Shown here one piece after another: positions 20,428 through 29,761 of a stretch of 64,000 bases of DNA. The notes below the pieces were generated by a model. It was not told the origin of the DNA. It made no database searches and saw only the letters and a program-made list of their open reading frames with translations. The translations under genes were made by a program, and so were the position numbers. The stretch covers positions 1 through 64,000 of the forward strand of contig CAIWRB010000182.1 of assembly GCA_903914955.1 (NCBI GenBank). Reading direction: 5' to 3'. Numbering within the stretch: the first letter of the stretch is position 1; every line of letters starts with the position of its first letter. The stretch comes from an uncultured Chloroflexota bacterium. Lineage in GTDB: Bacteria > Chloroflexota > Anaerolineae > Anaerolineales > Villigracilaceae.

Positions 20428-20736
20428 TTTATATTTTGCCCGTCCTTCGCTTACCTGTCTGCTCTTTTTTGGAGCGAGCGCAATTAACGAACGCAACACA
20501 TTGTTCACGCTTTCTGAATCAGGGAAGTAAGCATATACATCAGGGTCAAGCACCACAGCATTTTTCTGCAAAGTATAGTTTTGTACCACTGTTGTGCCAT
20601 CATCCTTATGAATGGTTACGGTGTATCCTTCGCGTAAGGCGTTTGCATGTTTACCGCGCACAACATTTTTTCCCGTAAAGTTGTATTCGGGAAGCATATC
20701 ATCATCATTAATGGGATCAGTTATTTTGCGTTTCAT
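20425..20736 (-). CDS. Putative antitoxin partner of BrnT-like toxin
   Basis: 103 aa ORF overlapping the brnT-like gene by 20 bp; same strand, toxin-first order. Confidence 0.6.
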   Translation of the reverse strand: MKRKITDPINDDDMLPEYNFTGKNVVRGKHANALREGYTVTIHKDDGTTVVQNYTLQKNAVVLDPDVYAYFPDSESVNNVLRSLIALAPKKSRQVSEGRAKYK

Positions 20737-21001
20737 AGACTTTTCTCTCCGCTGATGTCGCTTTACGGCAATTGATTATGCGGATGTTATTGCCGCGCTC
20801 TATATATGTAACAACTAAAATTTGTCCACTGGATGAAAGTCCGATATCAATAAAACGTTCCTCGCCAATTGAATGGGCGATATCATTCACGGTTAACGAA
20901 AATTTATCCTGTAGAACAGTTGCTGCTTCTTCAAAAGTGACGCCATGCTTTTGGATGTTGCTCTTTGCTTTCTTTTCATCCCATTCAAAATTGGAATTCA
21001 T
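20717..21001 (-). CDS. brnT: BrnT family toxin
   Basis: FEWDEKKAKSNIQKHGVTFEEAATVLQD...ERFIDIGLSSSGQILVVTYIERGNNIRIINCRKATSAERKVYE. Confidence 0.9.
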   Translation of the reverse strand: MNSNFEWDEKKAKSNIQKHGVTFEEAATVLQDKFSLTVNDIAHSIGEERFIDIGLSSSGQILVVTYIERGNNIRIINCRKATSAERKVYETQNN

Positions 21002-21041
21002 CGCGGCGTTTCCTTGAAGGGATTATAGCATTGAACGCTGG

Positions 21042-22871
21042 TCACAGATTGCTTTGACCCAACCTTGCCCGTTCTTCTTCAATAACACTCTCCTCCAATT
21101 TCTTAAACAGTGGACCCGGTTGATTCAATTTCTTCCCAGGTTGTAACTCGCTGGGCTTCCATTGCAATCCATCAATCGGTTTGTAACGTAATACAGTATG
21201 CTCGCCGAGTGAATCTTTGACGGTCTGAGTATATTGCTCGCCAAACAGCGGAGACTCGTAGTTGAAGAAGCCGTGTAGTTTTTCGCAGGTGAACGGCAGG
21301 AATGGGGCGAACATCACCTTGAGCGAGTCGATGGCTTTGAGTGCGGTGTAAACCGTTTTGGATGCGCCGTCTTTATCCACTTTAATGGCCGACCACGGCG
21401 CGTTGCTGTCGAGATATTGATTAACCACGGTGGCGAGTTTCATTGCTTCGCTCAATGCAGAGCGCAGACGTACGGCTTCGAGTTCCGCGCCCACAGTGTT
21501 GAATCCGTTTACGATAACAGCGAGCAGGCTTAGGTCGGAGTCGCGAAGCGTGTTTACATCCACGTTAGGAACCTGCCCATCCCAATTCTTATAACAAAAC
21601 GCCAGCACACGATTCGCGAGGTTGCCCCACGTGGCCACCAGTTCGTTGTTGTTGCGCGCCACGAACTCTGCCCAATCCCAATCGCTATCCTTCGCTTCGG
21701 GCATATTGACGGTCAGATAATAACGCAGCGCGTCAGGGTCGTAGCGGGTCAGCGCGTCGCGACCGTTCACTGCCCAATTGCGCGAGCCGCTGATCTTCTT
21801 GCCTTCAAGATTCATAAATTGATTGGCGGGCACGTCATATGGAAGTGTAAGCTTCACTTCTTTTCCATCGGGAGAAGGCTGGGATGAGGGTTCAAATATT
21901 TCCATGAATGCGCTTCCGACGCCCATCAACTCCGCGGGCCACAGTGATGTGTGGAAGAAGATATTGTCCTTGCCGATAAAGTGGAATTGCTTCGCTTTGG
22001 GATTCGTCCACCAATCGTGCCACGCATTCTTCTGCCCTGATACCTGACTCCACTCAATGGGGGCGGAGAGGTAGCCGATGACGGCCTCGAACCACACGTA
22101 GAGTTTTTTCGATTCCCAACTCGCATCAATGACCGGGACTGGGATGCCCCAATCGAGGTCGCGTGTAATCGCGCGCGGCTTAAGTCCCTCGGCTTCGACT
22201 TTTCTCAGTGACTCACCGAGAACTGTATCGCGCATATGATCCGCGCGTTCTTTAAGATATTTGATGACGTCAGGCTCGAGTTTCGAGAGGTCAATGAAGA
22301 AATGTTCAGTGTCACGCAGTTCAGGCGAAGATGTATCATCCTCAACTTTTGATTTTGGGTTGACAAGTTTGGCGGGGTCGAGCACATTGCCGCAGGCATC
22401 GCATTGATCGGAGCGCGCGCCTTCGGTGCCGCAGATGTAGCAAGTCCCTTCAATGTAACGGTCGGGTAGGAAGCGATTTAATCCGGGAGAGAACCATTGT
22501 GGCTCCGTCTTCTTGAACAGGAATCCGTTCTTCTGTAGCGCGAGGAAAATACTTTGCGAAACTTTGAAATGATTCTCGCTGTGCGTGGTGGTATACAGAT
22601 CATACGAAATACCAATCTGTTTGAACAGGTCAATGAAACCTTCGTGATAAGACTTATACACTTCTTCGACCGGCTTGCCGAGTTTATCCGCGCTCATGGT
22701 GACGGGTGTGCCGTGCGAGTCTGTGCCGGTGATCATCAACACCTTGTTTCCCTTAAGACGGTGATAACGCGCAGCAATGTCACCGGGCAGGTGTGAACCT
22801 GTCAGGTTTCCCACATGAATTTCAGCATTGGCATAAGGCCAGGCGACTGCGATGAGGATATTTTCATTCAT
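21042..22871 (-). CDS. metG: Methionyl-tRNA synthetase
   Basis: AWPYANAEIHVGNLTGSHLPGDIAARYHRLKG, CYICGTEGARSDQCDACG, KKISGSRNWAV (KMSKS-like loop). Confidence 0.95.
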   Translation of the reverse strand: MNENILIAVAWPYANAEIHVGNLTGSHLPGDIAARYHRLKGNKVLMITGTDSHGTPVTMSADKLGKPVEEVYKSYHEGFIDLFKQIGISYDLYTTTHSENHFKVSQSIFLALQKNGFLFKKTEPQWFSPGLNRFLPDRYIEGTCYICGTEGARSDQCDACGNVLDPAKLVNPKSKVEDDTSSPELRDTEHFFIDLSKLEPDVIKYLKERADHMRDTVLGESLRKVEAEGLKPRAITRDLDWGIPVPVIDASWESKKLYVWFEAVIGYLSAPIEWSQVSGQKNAWHDWWTNPKAKQFHFIGKDNIFFHTSLWPAELMGVGSAFMEIFEPSSQPSPDGKEVKLTLPYDVPANQFMNLEGKKISGSRNWAVNGRDALTRYDPDALRYYLTVNMPEAKDSDWDWAEFVARNNNELVATWGNLANRVLAFCYKNWDGQVPNVDVNTLRDSDLSLLAVIVNGFNTVGAELEAVRLRSALSEAMKLATVVNQYLDSNAPWSAIKVDKDGASKTVYTALKAIDSLKVMFAPFLPFTCEKLHGFFNYESPLFGEQYTQTVKDSLGEHTVLRYKPIDGLQWKPSELQPGKKLNQPGPLFKKLEESVIEEERARLGQSNL

Positions 22872-22981
22872 AATAGTACTCCGTTAAAGAATTAGGAATT
22901 AAGCGATTAGGAAATTAATGGATGCAGATCTTCCGTTTCTCCTGATTTCTGTTCCCTGATCACTGCACCATGTTTTGCAAT

Positions 22982-23016
22982 AAAAAAGGCCGTCCGCGAA
23001 ATGGACAGCCCGTTTT
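22982..23016 (-). terminator. Intrinsic terminator-like hairpin
   Basis: aaaaaaggccgtcc gcgaaat ggacagcccgttttt; 8-bp stem with one G-U on minus strand. Confidence 0.65.
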
Positions 23017-23113
23017 TGTTCGTGTATAAAAACCTAAGGTGCTTTCCACTCGGCGCGGCAGAACGTTACTATTCGCATTATGCTGTGCATGGTCAAGGGC
23101 ACACCTGAGTAGG
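22987..23113 (-). ncRNA. Candidate structured RNA / attenuator upstream of metG (family unknown)
   Basis: Minus strand CCTA(ctc)AGGTG...CACCT-TAGG closing stem (23113 to 23033) followed by terminator hairpin ggctgtcc...ggacggcc plus U tract (23010 to 22982). Confidence 0.3.
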
Positions 23114-23260
23114 AATGTCTCGTTTTCATAGGATGTAGTTTACTATGTCCTGCTTCGTGATGCAAGCCCTTTTGGAAAAATTTAGGCGTTTTTTAGCTCT
23201 GTGTGCTAAACTAATTGGTAAAATTGCATTATTTTCCTTTGAATATCTTTGGAGGAAGTC

Positions 23261-26200
23261 ATGGTCTGGTATAAAAACCGTGTGATGTATCTGTCCACCA
23301 TTGTGGGATTTTTAGTAGGGTTTGTATTTCTATTTGCTGGTATCAGGCTTGAAATGCAAAGACAACATCTTCCTTTTACCTATTGGTCATATAATTACCT
23401 GCATCAAAGTCATTATGTTTTTTTTCTATTAGACATTGCTCCATTTGGCTTTGGTATTATGTTTGGCTTATTGGGGCAACAGCGTAGTTCCAATTTAATG
23501 GTTTCGCGCAGCAAAAAAGAGTGGGAAACTACTTTTGACGCGCTCTCCGATCCGATTTTTATTAGCGATAAAGAGGGGAGAGTTATTCGTTGTAATCGCG
23601 CGGTAATAGATAGACTGAATGTCCCTTACTTGAAGGTGGTTGGCAGACAGTTAACCGAAATTCTCGGAACAGGCCAGCAAACCGATTCCGGAGAGGTTGA
23701 TTATCCCGGCAGTGAATTTCCCTGGCTGGGCCGACTCTACGAAATGGAATTCTATCCGATCAAAACGCAGGAAGTGTCAGAAAATATAATTTGTTTGATG
23801 CATGATATTACCGAACGCAATCTGGCGAATGAAAAATTGCGCAAACTTTCACGAGCAGTGGAGCAAAGCGGTTCAACCATCGTCATAGCAGATTTGGCGG
23901 GAAATATTGAATATGCTAATAAAAAATTTGAAGAGTCAACCGGGTACAACTTGAAAGAGGTTATTGGAAATAATCCACGAGTCTTGAAGTCTGGTTATAC
24001 GTCAGATGTGGAGTATAAGCATTTGTGGGAAACGATTACTTCAGGCGGGGAGTGGCATGGCGAATTTCATAACAGAAAAAAAAATGGCGAGTTATTTTGG
24101 GAAGCTGCTACGATCTCGCCGATCATTAATGAAAGCGGAAAAATCACCCACTACCTTGCAGTCAAGGAGGATATCACCGTGCGCAAGGAGGCTTTGGAGG
24201 CCCTCAGTGCTTCCGAGACCCAAATGCGCGCCCTTTTTTCGGCAATGACTGATGTCATTATTGTTTATGATTCTGAAGGCCGTTACCTAAATATAGCAAA
24301 TTCTGATCAGTCAAAATTGTCCCGTTTGCCTGATGAATTTCGAGGCAAGACTGTAACTGAAATGTTTCCTGATCATTCAGCTTTTTTTCTCGAAACTATC
24401 CAGCGCACCCTCAGCTCGGGAAGTGTAACCACTGTGGAATACAGTCTTTTCATTGATAATAAGGAAATGTGGTTTTCAGCTAACGTCTCGCCCATGTCGT
24501 CAAATTCTGTGATTTGGGTGGCGCGCGACATTACCGCGTCTAAACGAAATGCCAGCGAATTGGCGCGCGAGAAACAATACTTTGAATCGCTCGTGCAAAA
24601 TGCTCCGGTCGCCATCGTTGTGCTGGATAATGATGAGAAAATTATATCCAGCAACCCAGCCTTCGAGCAAATGTATGGTTATGTCAGTGCTGAAATATTG
24701 GGTATAAATTTGGATAGCCTCATTACGAATTCAACAACACACGAGGAAGCTGCTCGTTTTACGGAGACTGTTAGGAATCAGCCAATCCATGCGTTTGGCA
24801 AACGCCAGCGCAAAGACGGTTCGTCGGTGGAAGTTGAGATCTTTGGGGTGCCAGTATTTGTTGATGGACAGAAGACCGGTACTCTGGCAATGTATCATGA
24901 TATTTCGGAACTGTTGCACGCCCAGCGCGAAGCGGAGGAATCCAACCGCGCCAAGAGTGAGTTCCTCGCAAATATGAGTCACGAGATCCGCACTCCTATG
25001 AACGGCGTGATGGGTATGCTCGAACTTGCGCTTGATACACAACTCACTGTTGAACAGAATGATTATTTACAAACTTCGCTTAATAGCGCTGAAGCCCTTC
25101 TGTCACTCCTGAATGACATCCTTGACTTCTCCAAAATTGAATCAGGCAAGCTCGCCCTTGAAGAGATCAATTTCAATTTGCGGAATGCTGTTGAAGATGT
25201 AGCTTATACGCTCGCCAAACGCGCCCAAGATAAGGGACTTGAGATCGCCTGTCTGATCGACCCGGACATGAACTATTATTTACGTGGTGATCCTGGCCGC
25301 ATAAGGCAGATCTTGGTCAATCTGGTTGGGAATGCCATAAAATTTACGCATCAGGGTGAAATCATTCTCCGTGCTGAAACCACAGAGCAAACCGAAAAAG
25401 ATGCGACCGTCCACTTTTCAGTACAGGATACGGGAATCGGCATCCCAACCGAACGTCAGGCCGCCGTGTTTGAAAGATTTACACAGGCCGATGGATCCAC
25501 CACGCGCACCTATGGCGGCACAGGGCTGGGATTAACAATATCAAAACAATTGGTTGAAATTATGAATGGCAAGATCGGGCTAAATAGCACTCCAGGTGTT
25601 GGAACCACGTTTTGGTTTGACCTCAAATTTGAGAAACAACCCCTTGAAAAGCATGAAGTAGCCCCGCTTACGCCTGGCCCCGTAAATATTTCTCAGACCC
25701 GCGTTCTTGTTGTGGATGATAACCAAACCAATCGAATGGTGCTAACAAAGAATGTTGAAGCGCTTGGCGCTCGCATAGATTCGGTCTCCAGCGGCGCAAA
25801 AGCTCTCGAGACCCTCCGCAATGCCCAGCGGATGGGTGATCCGTATCATGTCGTTTTGCTTGATATGCAAATGCCTGGTATGGACGGTGAACAAACTGCC
25901 CGCGCCATCAAGAGCGATCCTTCTGTGAAAGAAGTCAAAATCCTAATTCTCACTTCAATGGGACAGCGTGGAGATGCGGTGCGTCTTGAAGCGCTGGGCT
26001 GCTCTGGCTATTTGCTCAAGCCGGTCAAACAACAAATGCTGTTTGACGCAGTTATCGAAGTGCTGGGACGCAAGGTAGAACAGACGCCAAGTATCATCAC
26101 CCGTCACGTCCTCACCGAGAAAAGAAAAGAGGATCTTCGTCTATTACTGGCTGAAGATAATCCGACCAATCAAAAACTTGCAATCGTCCTGTTACAAAAA

Positions 26201-26983
26201 GCCGGTTACTCAGTGGACGCTGTGGATACTGGAGCAAAGGCATTTGAAAGAGTACGTACCAACCATTACAGCGCCGTGCTGATGGATGTTCAAATGCCGG
26301 AGATGGATGGATATGAAGCCACGCGCCAGATCCGTATTTGGGAACAAAGCACAGGCTTGCACATTCCGATCATTGCCATGACCGCACACGCCATGGCTGG
26401 TGACCGTGATCGTTGTATTGATGCAGGCATGGATGATTACATCACCAAGCCGCTTGATCCGCGCTTATTGTTCAGCGCCATAGACCGTTGGACACTGGAA
26501 ACTGATCACGAAAAAGTAAAACATAATGATTCATCTTCTGCTGCACAGCAGGATTATTCCCCGGATTTTTCTGCTGACCCGTTTGGAGAAAATGCAACCC
26601 CCGAATCTTTTGAGAAACTCAGGCCTGCTCTGGTTTCTCTGGCAGGCTCACCCGTTGATAAATTGCCCGTGGACCTCGAAGGCGCTTTATTCCGTTTTGA
26701 CGGAGACCGCGCTTTCATGATGGAAATGTGCAACGAATTCAAGGATCATTTATCTGACCGTGTGGCAGAGCTGAGGTCTGCCTTGCAGGCGGATGATATC
26801 GAAAAACTTGGTAGATTTGCTCATAACCTAAAGGGAATGTCTATGAATTTCAACGCGAACCAGTTATCCAGTCTCGCCGCGAAGCTTGAAGCGTGTGGCA
26901 AAGAGAAAAATCTGACAGGCGCCTCTCTTCTTGTTGAGCAACTTGCAAAGGAAGTTACGCGTGTAGAGGAATATCTTTCGTAG
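23261..26983 (+). CDS. Hybrid sensor histidine kinase (2 TM, multiple PAS, HisKA, HATPase, two REC, HPt)
   Basis: HEIRTPMNGVMGMLELAL; ILVNLVGNAIKFTHQG; GTGLGLTISKQLVEIMNG; two REC domains (VVDDNQTN / LAEDNPTNQ); HPt FAHNLKGMSMNF; RBS ttggagg before ATG 23261. Confidence 0.92.
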   Translation: MVWYKNRVMYLSTIVGFLVGFVFLFAGIRLEMQRQHLPFTYWSYNYLHQSHYVFFLLDIAPFGFGIMFGLLGQQRSSNLMVSRSKKEWETTFDALSDPIFISDKEGRVIRCNRAVIDRLNVPYLKVVGRQLTEILGTGQQTDSGEVDYPGSEFPWLGRLYEMEFYPIKTQEVSENIICLMHDITERNLANEKLRKLSRAVEQSGSTIVIADLAGNIEYANKKFEESTGYNLKEVIGNNPRVLKSGYTSDVEYKHLWETITSGGEWHGEFHNRKKNGELFWEAATISPIINESGKITHYLAVKEDITVRKEALEALSASETQMRALFSAMTDVIIVYDSEGRYLNIANSDQSKLSRLPDEFRGKTVTEMFPDHSAFFLETIQRTLSSGSVTTVEYSLFIDNKEMWFSANVSPMSSNSVIWVARDITASKRNASELAREKQYFESLVQNAPVAIVVLDNDEKIISSNPAFEQMYGYVSAEILGINLDSLITNSTTHEEAARFTETVRNQPIHAFGKRQRKDGSSVEVEIFGVPVFVDGQKTGTLAMYHDISELLHAQREAEESNRAKSEFLANMSHEIRTPMNGVMGMLELALDTQLTVEQNDYLQTSLNSAEALLSLLNDILDFSKIESGKLALEEINFNLRNAVEDVAYTLAKRAQDKGLEIACLIDPDMNYYLRGDPGRIRQILVNLVGNAIKFTHQGEIILRAETTEQTEKDATVHFSVQDTGIGIPTERQAAVFERFTQADGSTTRTYGGTGLGLTISKQLVEIMNGKIGLNSTPGVGTTFWFDLKFEKQPLEKHEVAPLTPGPVNISQTRVLVVDDNQTNRMVLTKNVEALGARIDSVSSGAKALETLRNAQRMGDPYHVVLLDMQMPGMDGEQTARAIKSDPSVKEVKILILTSMGQRGDAVRLEALGCSGYLLKPVKQQMLFDAVIEVLGRKVEQTPSIITRHVLTEKRKEDLRLLLAEDNPTNQKLAIVLLQKAGYSVDAVDTGAKAFERVRTNHYSAVLMDVQMPEMDGYEATRQIRIWEQSTGLHIPIIAMTAHAMAGDRDRCIDAGMDDYITKPLDPRLLFSAIDRWTLETDHEKVKHNDSSSAAQQDYSPDFSADPFGENATPESFEKLRPALVSLAGSPVDKLPVDLEGALFRFDGDRAFMMEMCNEFKDHLSDRVAELRSALQADDIEKLGRFAHNLKGMSMNFNANQLSSLAAKLEACGKEKNLTGASLLVEQLAKEVTRVEEYLS

Positions 26984-28169
26984 GATCTAATTTGATACGG
27001 TGCAGGAGCAATCCCATCACCATTCCCAGCACGATGATCGTAGTCCCCAAACTCCACATATCATTGGATGTTGTTGCGTGTTGTGAAAGAGCGTAAAGTG
27101 AAAATAGATCGAGCATGATCAAGAATAGAAAAGCGTAAACATAACTCTTTGTTCGTTCAACAAGTGTTCCAACGATCCACACGATCGGGATGATATACAC
27201 AAGCTGGTCGTACGCCCACAAATAAATAGTTGAGACGAATGCAATTGGCAGGATGACGTTAAACGCCTCCCACACTGTGGCTTTGGCTGGCGCAGCCTTC
27301 TGCCAGAGGAAGAATCCACCCAGCCCAAGCAGGATCAGCGCCAACGTTCCGCCTAGTAGCATGGAGCAGGGCGCTCCGCCTTTGCAAATCAAATAAGCAA
27401 ACCCCCATACATTCGAATGGACTCCCTGAGTCCGATCCATTACAGCTTCGCTTGCGCCGCGAAATTTGTCGATCCACAAAGGGTCTTGTATCAGCCCAAT
27501 CATTATTAATGAAACCCCTCCAATTGCCATGCCAAAAATAGCCTTCCAATCACGGCGGGCAAGAAACCAAACGGCTGCCAGTACGAGGATCGTCAATCCC
27601 TGCGGCGGCTTGAGCATGGTTAACGATAGAGTAATTCCAGCGAGAATGGTTTTGTTTTTTTCTAACAAACGAATTGCAGTTAGAAGAGATGCAACTGTAA
27701 AAGCGCCGATTGCGCCAATGTGCAATGTCAGATAGAGCGGTCCGAAGAAAATCATGGATGCAAAGAGTGGTATGAGTAATCTCCGATGCGCGGCGGACTC
27801 CCATTGACGCAGCAGTATAAATATTGTAATTGCTATGATCGTTAAAGTGACCACCGTCCAAAGAATGTAGGCATGTTTAATGGATAAAAACCCAAGCGGT
27901 ACACAAAAGATCGCAAGCGGTAAGGGATAGGGAAATATCTTATTGGGCTGCCATTCGATCCCATAGGTTGCATGCCCTGCAAGAAATTGTGTCTGGTCGT
28001 ATGGGTTTTCGCCGTCGAGCAGCATGCGCCCCGCCAGCCAGAAGAATGAGAAGTTTGAATTTTTATAATCAAAACTTTCGAAACTTAGCTGTGTGCGCAC
28101 GAAGATCATTCCCCCAAGAAAAATGAGGGGTACGAGAATTTCCAATATTTTTTTGAGCGTGTCTTTCAT
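26955..28169 (-). CDS. Polytopic glycosyltransferase family 87-like protein
   Basis: NSNFSFFWLAGRMLLDGENPYDQTQF and multiple TM segments. Confidence 0.7.
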   Translation of the reverse strand: MKDTLKKILEILVPLIFLGGMIFVRTQLSFESFDYKNSNFSFFWLAGRMLLDGENPYDQTQFLAGHATYGIEWQPNKIFPYPLPLAIFCVPLGFLSIKHAYILWTVVTLTIIAITIFILLRQWESAAHRRLLIPLFASMIFFGPLYLTLHIGAIGAFTVASLLTAIRLLEKNKTILAGITLSLTMLKPPQGLTILVLAAVWFLARRDWKAIFGMAIGGVSLIMIGLIQDPLWIDKFRGASEAVMDRTQGVHSNVWGFAYLICKGGAPCSMLLGGTLALILLGLGGFFLWQKAAPAKATVWEAFNVILPIAFVSTIYLWAYDQLVYIIPIVWIVGTLVERTKSYVYAFLFLIMLDLFSLYALSQHATTSNDMWSLGTTIIVLGMVMGLLLHRIKLDPTKDIPLHA

Positions 28170-28214
28170 ATGGATGTGAAATTAACAGGCACGTTCCAAA
28201 TGACCGTGGTTTTG

Positions 28215-28721
28215 TTAAAGTAGGTCTTTGAGTTTTGCAAACGGAGAATCGTTCTCTTCGGGAGAATGTCCGCAATCTTTCTCGTTCAGGTTTTGGCCAC
28301 ACTCGGCGCATAATCCCTGACAATCAGATTTGCAGATCGGGCTGATGGGTACTTCCAGGAGCGCGTATTCGCGTAGCATTTCAGCCAGATCAATATGTCC
28401 ATCTTCAGGCAGGATCAGCTCTGATTCAGTTTCAGAGCGTTTGTCAAACGCATATAACTCGGTGAATGACCAATCGAGTTCATGCTCAAATTCTTGCAGG
28501 CAGCGTACGCACATTAGATTTGTTTCGGCGGAGAAGTCTGCTTGAAGCACCAAGCCTTGCGGCGTCCTGCCGATGTTGACAATCCCATCGAGGCTGCGTA
28601 GTTCAAGATCATCGCCAAGCGTGATCTTATCAAACTCAAATGGGAAATCATGACTGCGGCCGATTTCCTCATGGGCAATGAAGCCGACATTAATACGAAA
28701 GGGTTTTTTGGAATTTGGCAT
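28215..28721 (-). CDS. DUF177 (YceD-like) protein
   Basis: FSAETNLMCVRCLQEFEHELDWSFTELYAF...CKSDCQGLCAECGQNLNEKDCGH; Met 28721 preferred. Confidence 0.85.
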   Translation of the reverse strand: MPNSKKPFRINVGFIAHEEIGRSHDFPFEFDKITLGDDLELRSLDGIVNIGRTPQGLVLQADFSAETNLMCVRCLQEFEHELDWSFTELYAFDKRSETESELILPEDGHIDLAEMLREYALLEVPISPICKSDCQGLCAECGQNLNEKDCGHSPEENDSPFAKLKDLL

Positions 28722-28762
28722 GGGGGAAAGGATGAAAGAAATCAGATCCGACAAATTAATGG

Positions 28763-29761
28763 TTATACTTTTCGATCCACAATATATTTTGCGAGGTTTT
28801 CCAGCGCGTCGCGTTCTGCGCAGGTTTCCATGGATAAAAGTATCGTCAGGGCGCGGTCTATGTGCTGGTCTGCTTCTAGCATGGCTTGCTTCGACGAATT
28901 GCTTGCGCGGATATTGCCCACGAGGCGAGTCATGTTTTCATTGTTTGTCCAGCCGCCTTGGGGCAGAGATAATACGTCAGGGTCGTTCGGATTCGCTTCA
29001 GCGTAATAAATGGCTGGCAGGGTCACCAGACCATTCAACAGGTCTGACCCGAGCGGTTTTCCGACAGCGTTTTGGTCGCCATTGAAATCGAGAATATCAT
29101 CCACGATTTGAAATGCCATCCCGATCTGAAATCCAAAATCACGCATGGTTTCGATTATTGCTTCATTCACAGGACTGACCATCGCAGCTGCGCGGGCGGT
29201 CATTTCAAAAAGGGAGGCGGTCTTGGCATAAATTCGTTTGTAGTAATTATCGCGGTTGATCAGTCCGCGCGAGGTGAACATTTGAGTCAATTCACCGTTG
29301 ACAATGGTTGCCAGTGTTTCAGAAAATAATTTCATTAATGGCAGATGATCTGTTTCAGCAGCAGTGATCGCTGCGCGCGCAAAAAGAAAATCCCCGGTTA
29401 GTACAGTCGCAGGAGGGGACCAGCGCGCGTTTAACGTCGCCATGCCCCGTCGGAGTAATGAGCCGTCAATTAGATCATCATGCACGAGAGTGGCAGTATG
29501 CAATAATTCCACCGCCGCGCCCAGTGTGATAATTTTTTCAAGGGGCGCACCCAGCATGTTGCCAATGAGCAGGCTAATGGTGGGACGGACACGTTTGCCT
29601 CCGGCCGCGAGCAAATGCTCCAGCGCGGCGCGCAAGTCCGGATGAGATTCATCTGCTTGTGCCCGCATTCGTTCTTCGACGAGTTTAATTTCTTCGAGTA
29701 TAGGTGAGATAAAAGTTGCCGCGTTCAAATCAGTCTCCCCATGCAAAGAGCCGCGTCGCAT
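28763..29761 (-). CDS. Polyprenyl diphosphate synthase; exact start uncertain
   Basis: LVHDDLIDGSLLRRGMATLNARW (DDxxD region) and FQIVDDILDF; likely initiates near 29728 rather than 29761. Confidence 0.85.
   Translation of the reverse strand: MRRGSLHGETDLNAATFISPILEEIKLVEERMRAQADESHPDLRAALEHLLAAGGKRVRPTISLLIGNMLGAPLEKIITLGAAVELLHTATLVHDDLIDGSLLRRGMATLNARWSPPATVLTGDFLFARAAITAAETDHLPLMKLFSETLATIVNGELTQMFTSRGLINRDNYYKRIYAKTASLFEMTARAAAMVSPVNEAIIETMRDFGFQIGMAFQIVDDILDFNGDQNAVGKPLGSDLLNGLVTLPAIYYAEANPNDPDVLSLPQGGWTNNENMTRLVGNIRASNSSKQAMLEADQHIDRALTILLSMETCAERDALENLAKYIVDRKV

Noticed and set aside
22982-23120. T-box leader for metG
   Set aside because: No convincing T-box (TGGNACCGCG-like) sequence; the closest stretch TTCTGCCGCGCC lacks the tRNA acceptor-pairing UGGN.
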